Positions 1 to 5,489 of a stretch of 8,172 bases of DNA are shown piece after piece (the first letter of the stretch is position 1; each line of letters begins with the position of its first letter). Where the stretch lies: contig JAJZIF010000153.1 in the NCBI GenBank assembly GCA_021810735.1, forward strand, positions 1-8,172, read 5' to 3'. The notes beneath the pieces were generated by a model. The model saw only the letters and a program-made list of their open reading frames with translations. It was not told the origin of the DNA and made no database searches. The DNA is from Acidobacteriota bacterium (GTDB lineage Bacteria; Acidobacteriota; Terriglobia; Terriglobales; Acidobacteriaceae). The position numbers and the translations under genes are program-made.

Positions 1-241
1 GCGCCCCCTTACGGCTATTAGACAGAATCTGACAGATGTTTGTCGCACTATTTTTAGAACGTTTTCATGCAGGTTTTGGATGGTGAACATTTTCGCGTTG
101 GATCGTTGATAGGCAAAAGAGAGGAGTGTGCGTTTGCGGGCAGTCGAAAAGGGAAGCTGGTTGAAATGGCGAATGGGAAGATCGCATGGGGCGGGACTCC
201 ACGCGACGCGATTCTTCCATGTTGGCTCGCAAAGAATTGCG
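1..241. other. non-coding flank, no gene supported
   Basis: I see no gene I can support here. Several frames are open by chance, but none has a ribosome binding site, a recognisable protein or codon use like the neighbours. It lies downstream of the minus-strand gene that ends at 242, and no hairpin followed by a T-run marks a terminator for that gene. The only structured part is at 21-44. It holds a GACAGA direct repeat (21-26 and 31-36, 10-bp period) and a perfect 5-1-5 palindrome, ATCTGACAGAT (27-37). The stretch around 40-70 is more AT-rich than the rest of the window, so it may be the upstream region of a gene beyond the left edge. Confidence 0.5.
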
Positions 242-736
242 TCAGCTCGCGAAGAGCCCTTCCTGTTCCGTCAAATCGAGCTTGCGCCGCGTGCTGGCAT
301 GGATGACAGCCACAATTTCCACGGACTGCAGGGCAGAGCGTGGGACGAAAATCCGTTGCGTGTTGGATCGCAGATCGGGCGGAGTGAACTGAATGCCTTC
401 CGGTTCGAGCAGTGAAAGATCGTTGCTGGCCAGGCCTTCCAGTTCGTCGCCATCCTTCATCCGCAGACGAATCCACAGGCCGGGGGTGCGAGGACGCGAG
501 CTAAAATTGCGTCGAACCAGCCGCTCCGGGTCGGTTGAGTCTCCTGTGGGAAATTCCCGCACGAAGCACATCATCTTCACATCCCGCAGCGTCATGGCAA
601 GAACTTTGCCGGTCATGTCCAGCAACTCCAACTGGCCGTCGTGGGCAAAGCCCTGGGGATCGACATAGCCGGAATGCCAGTCGCGGCTGAACTTCCGCAC
701 AATTACTTTTTTCCGACTCGATCCTGAAACGGCCAC
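242..736 (-). CDS. hypothetical protein with two tandem beta-rich repeat domains
   Basis: This encodes a 164-residue soluble protein of unknown function. It has no signal peptide or membrane segment. I recall similar proteins in acidobacterial genomes but cannot assign a function. Two halves appear related: residues 11-62 (starting VIVRKF, ending CFVREF) and 87-145 (starting LWIRLR, ending IVAVI). Each opens with a hydrophobic strand and a D/G turn, then has a glycine-led strand, and ends in a short basic or proline-containing turn plus a hydrophobic strand (LRDVKMM versus PRSALQS). This suggests two small barrel-like (Sm- or SH3-like) modules, which is inference only. Residues 63-86 are a polar, arginine-rich linker. 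Start choice: the frame opens just after a TAG at 779-781 and a GTG at 769 lacks a Shine-Dalgarno, whereas a GTG at 736 has GAGGAG (743-748) with a 6-nt spacer. I therefore prefer 736; the longer form would have 175 residues. It is divergent from the nucleotidyltransferase gene. Confidence 0.8.
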   Translation of the reverse strand: MAVSGSSRKKVIVRKFSRDWHSGYVDPQGFAHDGQLELLDMTGKVLAMTLRDVKMMCFVREFPTGDSTDPERLVRRNFSSRPRTPGLWIRLRMKDGDELEGLASNDLSLLEPEGIQFTPPDLRSNTQRIFVPRSALQSVEIVAVIHASTRRKLDLTEQEGLFAS

Positions 737-742
737 TTCGTG

Positions 743-748
743 CTCCTC
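743..748 (-). promoter_or_regulatory. Shine-Dalgarno deciding the start at 736
   Basis: Read on the minus strand, GAGGAG is followed by six bases (CACGAA) and then GTG at 736. It lies inside the reading frame of the longer candidate (start 769), where it would encode a Glu-Glu pair. The longer candidate has only a T-rich stretch before its GTG, so this site argues for the shorter protein. Confidence 0.6.
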
Positions 749-812
749 AAGCCAACGCGCCAACGACACAGCGTAAAACTACATAATCGGAACTTCGCAC
801 TCGCGAGGATTG

Positions 813-841
813 TCGCATGAAGCGCGACGGATGCCATGCGA
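813..841. promoter_or_regulatory. inverted repeat, possible operator
   Basis: TCGCATG (813-819) and CATGCGA (835-841) are perfect 7-bp inverted arms separated by 15 bases. The site lies in the spacer between the divergent starts at 736 and 984. The dyad could bind a dimeric regulator. No known operator consensus is recognised. Confidence 0.3.
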
Positions 842-855
842 ATTGTGCAATCGGC

Positions 856-874
856 TTGGAGAAACCCTCTCCAA
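856..874. promoter_or_regulatory. perfect inverted repeat overlapping a possible promoter
   Basis: TTGGAGA (856-862) and TCTCCAA (868-874) are perfect 7-bp arms around the 5-base loop AACCC. No T-run follows, so it does not look like a terminator. The left arm contains TTGGAG (856-861), which stands 18 bp before TATTGT (880-885). Together these make a plausible sigma-70-like -35/-10 pair for the plus-strand gene at 984, with the dyad filling the space between the elements as an operator would. If transcription starts further upstream, it could instead be a hairpin in the leader RNA. The promoter reading is inference. Confidence 0.35.
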
Positions 875-983
875 TGTGGTATTGTAGAACATTGTGTGCA
901 CGACATCGTCGCCCACATCTAATTGAAAATACAGGGCTTAGTGGCTCGAGTGAGAGGCTGCTGGCCGAGGCGCAAAACTGGGC

Positions 984-2969
984 ATGCCCGATTATATCCA
1001 ACTGCTCGAATCCAAGCTTTCTCCGAACGAAAAACAAGCTTTAAACGCCATGACCGACGTGGCCCGGGCCAGAAAAATCACCGTTTTTCTTACCGGCGGG
1101 GCGGTCCGAGACATTGTCAGCGGCGCATCCGTGCGCGACCTGGACATTACGGTCCAGGCCAACCCGTTGAAATTCAGGAAAGACCTGGAACGCGCCGGTT
1201 TCTCCATCACCGGCGAGCAGGAGCCCTCGCAGACACTGTATCTGCGGTTTGGCAAGCAGGCGCGCATGGAAATCTCCGCCGCCCGAACGGAGACCTTTCC
1301 CAAGCCGGCTCACCCGGAATACGCTCCGGCCGGCATCCTGGACGATCTACGCCGCCGCGACTTTACCGCGAATGCCATGGCGCTGTCGCTGAACGAAGGC
1401 TCGTGGGGCCTCCTGCTCGATCCGTTGAACGGAAGCGCCGACATCTCTTCGCGGCATCTGCGGCTGGTCAGCAATTACGGATTCCTGGAGGATCCGATTC
1501 GACTGGTACGCGCCGTCCGCCTCATGTCCCGCACGGGCTGGGACATGGAAGAGCGCACCAAGACGCGCTACGACAATGCCAAGGCCGAAGGTGTGATCGG
1601 CGCCATTACCGCTGTGCAGCGCGGCTATGAGCTAGAGGAAATTGGCTACGAAGAAGAACCGGTGCAGGTGCTGAAGGCGCTCGAATCGGAAGGCTGGATG
1701 GAACATCTATCGCCGGCCTGGAACAGCCGTTCCGCCGACGTGCAGGGGCTGGAGCGGCTGCATGAACGCTTTGTGCAGTTGTTGATGGCGGGACTGCATC
1801 CCGACCCGTCCGCAGCCCAGTTTCGCCTGTTGACGGCGAAGCTGTCGCCAGCCCAGTTCGCTTCCCTGAAGAAGATGTTTGTCCGCAGCGATCTGATTGC
1901 GGAAGTGAATGCGCTGGATGCGGATGCCAAGCATGTTCTGCAGAAGATGACGGCGAAGGATGCCGCCAAGCCTTCACAGCTATGGAAGTTGCTGCACAGC
2001 ATGAAACCGGAAGCGGTGCTGTGGCTGTTCTTCACCAATAAGACCGCCGCGGTTCAAAACAAGTTCGAGAACTTCTTCACCAAATGGCCCGAGGCACGCC
2101 AGAAGATTCCCAATGCAATTTTGCAGGACATGCGGATCGTTCCCGAGGTTGAGGGGTATGAGGAGTTGCTGGACAAGCTGACGTTCGCATTTATGGATGG
2201 CGAGTTGCCGACGGAGGAGACGATCCGGAAATTCGCGGAGCCGTATTCTCCTCCCGCGCCCCCGCCGCTGGTGATCGTACGCCGCAGCCGCACCGTGAAA
2301 CGCGTCACCGAACCGAAGGGATCGAAGGCGAAGGCGAGAAAAGCGGCGAAAAACGCGCTTGCCGAGCAGGGCGCGGATTTGAGTCTGGCAGCATCGGGCG
2401 ACGTGACTGCTTCCGCTCCGGAGATTGCGGAGGAAACTACGATTGCGCCGAAACCCGTTGCAGGAAAATCTAGTGCCGGGAAAGCGGCAGCTGCCAAGCC
2501 CGCGGCGAAGACAGCTGCCCCACCCGCGAAAGCAGTTGCGGAATCCGCTCCCGTGAAAAAGGCTGAGAAGCCCGCCAAGATTTCCAGGCACGGCAAAGCG
2601 CCCGCGGCGCAGCCTGTCAAAGGCAAGGCGGAGAAAGCCAAATCTGGAGCGGCCGGCAAGGTTTCGCATCCCAGTGGTGGAAAGGCCACAGCGAAACCCA
2701 GCGGCAAAGGAGGCAGCAAGCCCGCGCCGAAGCTGAAAGGGAAGGCGCAGAAGGCAGCCATCGTAGCCAAGGCGCATGGGAAGGCATCCGCCGGGACCGC
2801 ACATCGGCCGATCGCGAAAGCATCCTTGAAGCCCAAGGCAGCCGTCAAGCCAACCGTGAAAAAAGCTGGCGCGTCCGCGATGAAGAAGAGTGCCGAGTCC
2901 GTCAGTCGCCCGAAGAAACCTTCAAAACCGGCGGTGAAATCCAAGCCGAAGAAAAAATCCGGCAAGTAG
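984..2969 (+). CDS. CCA tRNA nucleotidyltransferase / poly(A) polymerase family protein with long basic tail
   Basis: This 661-residue enzyme belongs to the class II nucleotidyltransferases that add CCA to tRNA 3' ends (Cca) or adenylate RNA (PcnB). Visible motifs are GGAVRD at 38-43, the metal-binding RDLD at 51-54 (Asp52, Asp54), RRRDFTANA at 123-131, and EDPIR at 169-173. The last matches the EDxxR nucleobase-template motif and continues into the helix RLVRAVRL. A neck-like helical part follows (about 185-245), then a body of about 246-430 that I cannot assign; no HD domain is visible. Residues 431-661 form a low-complexity tail with about 49 Lys and 56 Ala by hand count, plus Pro, Ser and Gly, and no aromatic residues. 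The protein resembles acidobacterial homologues from memory, in which the tail is shorter. Whether it adds CCA, part of CCA, or poly(A) cannot be decided from motifs, so I give no symbol. The start at 984 has a weak GAGG at 967-970. It converges on the MFS gene. Confidence 0.88.
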   Translation: MPDYIQLLESKLSPNEKQALNAMTDVARARKITVFLTGGAVRDIVSGASVRDLDITVQANPLKFRKDLERAGFSITGEQEPSQTLYLRFGKQARMEISAARTETFPKPAHPEYAPAGILDDLRRRDFTANAMALSLNEGSWGLLLDPLNGSADISSRHLRLVSNYGFLEDPIRLVRAVRLMSRTGWDMEERTKTRYDNAKAEGVIGAITAVQRGYELEEIGYEEEPVQVLKALESEGWMEHLSPAWNSRSADVQGLERLHERFVQLLMAGLHPDPSAAQFRLLTAKLSPAQFASLKKMFVRSDLIAEVNALDADAKHVLQKMTAKDAAKPSQLWKLLHSMKPEAVLWLFFTNKTAAVQNKFENFFTKWPEARQKIPNAILQDMRIVPEVEGYEELLDKLTFAFMDGELPTEETIRKFAEPYSPPAPPPLVIVRRSRTVKRVTEPKGSKAKARKAAKNALAEQGADLSLAASGDVTASAPEIAEETTIAPKPVAGKSSAGKAAAAKPAAKTAAPPAKAVAESAPVKKAEKPAKISRHGKAPAAQPVKGKAEKAKSGAAGKVSHPSGGKATAKPSGKGGSKPAPKLKGKAQKAAIVAKAHGKASAGTAHRPIAKASLKPKAAVKPTVKKAGASAMKKSAESVSRPKKPSKPAVKSKPKKKSGK

Positions 2970-2970
2970 C

Positions 2971-2984
2971 GGCGGCGAGCCGCC
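2971..2984. terminator. GC-rich hairpin in convergent gap, possible terminator
   Basis: GGCGG (2971-2975) pairs with CCGCC (2980-2984) around a CGAG tetraloop, directly after the TAG stop at 2967-2969. It sits in the 56-bp gap between two converging genes, where a shared terminator would be expected. No T-run follows on either strand, so intrinsic termination is uncertain. Confidence 0.3.
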
Positions 2985-3025
2985 ATCGCCGTGCTCCACG
3001 TTGCAGCGCGGTCGCGGCGGTGGAC

Positions 3026-4372
3026 TCAATCTCCGCTGCCGTCTTCCATCGCCGCAACCAACTCAGGCGGCAGAATTCCCATATCGCGATAGATGGGACG
3101 GATGTGGAGTCGGATGTTGGGTAGTCGGGTAGTAAACCATGCCGCCCCCGCGATACAGAAGGCCCCAGTCACCATCAGCGTCACGGGAGCGCCGACCAGA
3201 TGGGCCAGACCGCCGGCCAGCAGACTGCCAAATGGCGCCATGCCGACGAAGGCCATGGTGTAGTAGCTCATCACGCGGCCGCGTTTGTCCTCCGGAACGA
3301 TGGTCTGGATGATGGTGTTGCTGGCCGCCATTCCCATCATCATTCCATAGCCGGTAATCAGCATCAGCAGTAGAGAGAGCCACAGCATTCGCGACATGCC
3401 GAAGGCAATCAGCGCCGCGCCAAAGATGGCGGCGGAGACGGCAATGACGCGGCCCAGTCCGAGTACGGACTTCCGCATTGCCAGAGAAATCGCCGCAACC
3501 AGCGCGCCGGTTCCGACCGCGCCCATCAGGAAGCCCAGCGTGTGCGGACCGCCATGCAGGACTTTCACGGCGAAGATTGGCATCAACACCGTGAACGGCA
3601 TTCCCATCAGGCTGACCACAGCGAATAGCAGCAGAATGGTTCGTACCGGAGGAAATCGCGACACATACGCCCAGCCTTCCTTCAACTGCCCGATCAGCGG
3701 CACAATGGTAGGCTTGACGATAAATTTCGGCAGCCGCATCATCAGCAGCGACACAATCACGGCAACGTAGCTGATGCCGTCGATCAGGAAGCAATAGCCT
3801 TCGCCAAAGCCCGCAATGACCAGCCCCGCCAGCGAGGGGCCCACCAGTCGCGCCATGTTCACCATGGAAGAATTGAGCGCGATGGCGTTGCCCAGGTCCT
3901 GGCGGTCTTCAATCATCTGCACCATGAACGCTTGCCGGCCCGGCATGTCGAAGGCGTTGATTAAACCTTGAAACACACTGAGCCAGAGGATTTCTGCCAT
4001 GTTGATGCGGTGACTCAAGGTCAACGCCGCCAGCGCGAGCGATTGCACCATTGCCAGGGTTTGTGTCACGACCAGAACATGACGGCGATCGAGCCGATCG
4101 ACCCACACGCCGGCGAACGGCGCCAGCAGGAAGGTTGGAATTTGCCCGGCGAACCCGACAATTCCTAGTAGCCATGCCGAGCCAGTGAGCCGGTACACCA
4201 GCCATGCGGTCGCAATCCGCGTCATCCAAGTCCCAATCAGGGAGATGCTCTGGCCGCCGAAAAACAAACGAAAATTGCGATGCCGCATGGCCCGCCATGC
4301 GAGCGAAATTCCGCCTGATGGCAGTTCGCGTTTTGCCTCGATTTTCGGCATTGAAAATTGCGATTTATCCAC
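3026..4372 (-). CDS. MFS transporter, EntS/MFS_3-like exporter
   Basis: This 448-residue inner-membrane protein of the major facilitator superfamily is predicted to have about 12 membrane helices. Rough positions are 34-59, 66-90, 98-119, 126-140, 169-189, 194-213, 243-268, 277-299, 305-325, 328-349, 370-392 and 396-413. The loop after helix 2 carries the motif-A signature G88-V-W-V-D92-R93-L-D-R96-R97. Its second-half counterpart is near residues 360-367 (PEDKRGRV). The sequences FDMPGRQAF (141-149) and RLVGPSLAGLVIAGFG (175-190) are typical of the drug/siderophore exporter branch that includes enterobactin exporter EntS. The substrate is unknown; export driven by the proton gradient is a family inference. 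The GTG at 4372 is the first start after a TGA in frame and lacks a good Shine-Dalgarno. ATG at 4351 (Met8) is a reasonable alternative and loses no membrane helix. The gene is intact and divergent from the phosphorylase-like gene. Confidence 0.9.
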   Translation of the reverse strand: MDKSQFSMPKIEAKRELPSGGISLAWRAMRHRNFRLFFGGQSISLIGTWMTRIATAWLVYRLTGSAWLLGIVGFAGQIPTFLLAPFAGVWVDRLDRRHVLVVTQTLAMVQSLALAALTLSHRINMAEILWLSVFQGLINAFDMPGRQAFMVQMIEDRQDLGNAIALNSSMVNMARLVGPSLAGLVIAGFGEGYCFLIDGISYVAVIVSLLMMRLPKFIVKPTIVPLIGQLKEGWAYVSRFPPVRTILLLFAVVSLMGMPFTVLMPIFAVKVLHGGPHTLGFLMGAVGTGALVAAISLAMRKSVLGLGRVIAVSAAIFGAALIAFGMSRMLWLSLLLMLITGYGMMMGMAASNTIIQTIVPEDKRGRVMSYYTMAFVGMAPFGSLLAGGLAHLVGAPVTLMVTGAFCIAGAAWFTTRLPNIRLHIRPIYRDMGILPPELVAAMEDGSGD

Positions 4373-4417
4373 GGGCGGATATCAAGATGATTCTCCACCC
4401 TTTAGATGCAGTTGGAA

Positions 4418-4425
4418 TTGTACAA
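4418..4425. promoter_or_regulatory. TTGTACAA palindrome in divergent spacer
   Basis: This perfect 8-bp palindrome lies in the 158-bp spacer between the MFS start (4372) and the phosphorylase-like start (4531). A second perfect palindrome, AGGATATCCT, is at 4494-4503. Either could be a regulator site for one or both genes. Short palindromes like these also arise by chance, and I found no convincing -35/-10 pair next to them. Confidence 0.2.
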
Positions 4426-4530
4426 GGATCGGGAATAGGGAGGGGCCGTGCATGGAACCTGTGCTCCGTAATCGATATGAAAGCAGGAAGGAAAGGATAT
4501 CCTGTCAGAACGGATGAGGAAAAGACTGGA

Positions 4531-5352
4531 ATGGCAGAAAAAGAAAATCTATCGAATGCACCGCCTATCGTAACCGGCAAGAATTTTGGTGCAGCATCGA
4601 TCTTTGAACCCGAAAATCTTTTGCGGGAAGCACGAAGACAAAAAAATTTGCCGGTGGGCGAAGTGCCGGAAGTTTGTCTTCTGGATCCCGATGGAGACAT
4701 CGTCCGGACGCTACTTAAAAAATGCCGCGCTCAGCTATCCCGTTTCTGGGCGTGTTACCACACCGATCTTTATGAGTTTGAGCATGAGGGAGAACGCCTC
4801 GGTGTCATCGGTTGCGCGGTTGGCGCGCCTTTTGCCGTCCTTCTCGCAGAGCAGCTCTTCGTCTCTGGATGCAGATTTCTGGTGAGTATGACTTCAGCCG
4901 GGCAAATACTCGAACAAGACCCGCCACCCTATTTCATTCTTATCGATCGCGCTTTACGCGATGAAGGGACAAGCTATCACTATTTGCCGCCTGCCGACTT
5001 TGTAGATGCCGACCCCCTGCTGGTTGACAGTGCGATGAAGACGTTGGCCGACATTATCCCCCCCGTGTATCGCGGCGCGACCTGGACTACAGACGCTCCT
5101 TTTCGTGAAACGCCTGCAGCGATTGAGAATTGCCGGTCCCGCAACATTCTTGCGGTCGAGATGGAGGCGGCAGCCCTGTACGCCTTCGCGCAAGCGCGGC
5201 AAAGGCCTGTCCTGTGTTTTGCCCATGTAACGAACCGCATGGCTGTCCTCGATGGAGATTTCGAAAAGGGCGAGGCGGATGGCACGTACGCGTCCCTCAG
5301 GATAATTTCCGCAGCAGTACGCGCGTGGCGGAAATCGAACCAAGTGGGCTGA
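4531..5352 (+). CDS. nucleoside phosphorylase-like protein (PNP/UDP family)
   Basis: This 273-residue cytoplasmic protein has the purine/uridine phosphorylase fold, whose members cleave nucleosides with phosphate to a base and ribose-1-phosphate. Supporting segments are G91-V-I-G-C-A-V-G-A-P100 followed by a helix, the T121-S-A-G-Q125 turn, R143-D-E-G-T-S-Y149 (like the base-binding segment of uridine phosphorylases), and V209-E210-M211-E212-A, the ribose-binding Met-Glu motif. Length is normal for the family. The phosphate-binding region is odd. The usual GDPxR near the N-terminus reads LDPDGDIVR (51-59), and no arginine stands three residues before Thr121. A nucleosidase or an unusual substrate is therefore possible. 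The first 45 residues are polar and lack a family motif. ATG 4531 was chosen because GAGGA (4516-4520) lies 10 nt upstream; in-frame ATGs at 4387 and 4477 have no Shine-Dalgarno and add an unconserved-looking extension. dnaE follows 137 bp downstream. Confidence 0.8.
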   Translation: MAEKENLSNAPPIVTGKNFGAASIFEPENLLREARRQKNLPVGEVPEVCLLDPDGDIVRTLLKKCRAQLSRFWACYHTDLYEFEHEGERLGVIGCAVGAPFAVLLAEQLFVSGCRFLVSMTSAGQILEQDPPPYFILIDRALRDEGTSYHYLPPADFVDADPLLVDSAMKTLADIIPPVYRGATWTTDAPFRETPAAIENCRSRNILAVEMEAAALYAFAQARQRPVLCFAHVTNRMAVLDGDFEKGEADGTYASLRIISAAVRAWRKSNQVG

Positions 5353-5385
5353 CCGAGTCCAGGCCTTGTTTCGCCGCGATCCATT

Positions 5386-5428
5386 CTCATACGCATTCTA
5401 TGAGTTTCGGCCCTGATTTCCTCAGGCC
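5386..5428 (+). terminator. two tandem short hairpins after the phosphorylase-like gene
   Basis: CTCATA (5386-5391) and TATGAG (5399-5404) form a 6-bp stem with a 7-base loop, followed by only three T's. Five bases later, GGCCCTGA (5409-5416) and TCAGGCC (5422-5428) form a second stem with one bulged C and loop TTTCC, followed by a T-containing but mixed stretch. They sit 33 bp or more past the stop at 5352 and ahead of dnaE, where a terminator could lie. Neither has a proper U-tract, so this is weak. Confidence 0.25.
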
Positions 5429-5489
5429 AAGTCTCTTCATGTTTGGCAGGAGCTTCGATGCGGGGGCCACTGGCCGACTAGAATAGAGC

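Noticed and set aside
1..90. A minus-strand frame from an ATG at 90 running off the left edge, with faint resemblance (RSNA...) to the second repeat of the small unknown protein
   Set aside because: Codons such as CTA, ATA and AGG are unlike the neighbouring genes, there is no Shine-Dalgarno, and the resemblance is too short to separate from chance.
67..306. A 79-residue plus-strand open frame starting in the left flank
   Set aside because: No ribosome binding site or recognisable domain, and it runs antisense into the better-supported gene ending at 242.
54..476. A 140-residue minus-strand open frame overlapping the end of the small unknown gene
   Set aside because: It overlaps the better-supported gene in another frame, has no Shine-Dalgarno, and its Ser/Arg/Pro/His-rich translation looks like a shadow of GC-rich coding DNA.
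923..1630. A 235-residue plus-strand open frame over the start of the nucleotidyltransferase
   Set aside because: It is a +1/-1 shadow; the 984 frame carries clear catalytic motifs, whereas this one is Arg/Gly/His-rich with no domain.
2274..2966. The Lys/Ala tail as a separate histone-like gene or as a frameshift artefact
   Set aside because: It continues in the same frame as the enzyme without a stop or Shine-Dalgarno, and shorter basic tails are recalled in related proteins, so a single protein is the simplest reading.
2054..2986. A 310-residue minus-strand open frame opposite the Lys/Ala tail
   Set aside because: Long antisense frames arise when Lys/Ala-rich GC-rich codons are read backwards; the product is a low-complexity Ala/Phe/Gly string with no domain.
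4204..4530. An N-terminal extension of the phosphorylase-like gene back to 4204
   Set aside because: It would overlap the start of the divergent MFS gene by about 170 bp, and the extension has no Shine-Dalgarno or protein-like composition; 4531 has GAGGA upstream.
5353..5489. A small RNA or riboswitch between the phosphorylase-like gene and dnaE
   Set aside because: Only two short hairpins are visible, with no known riboswitch core, no clear promoter and no U-tract.
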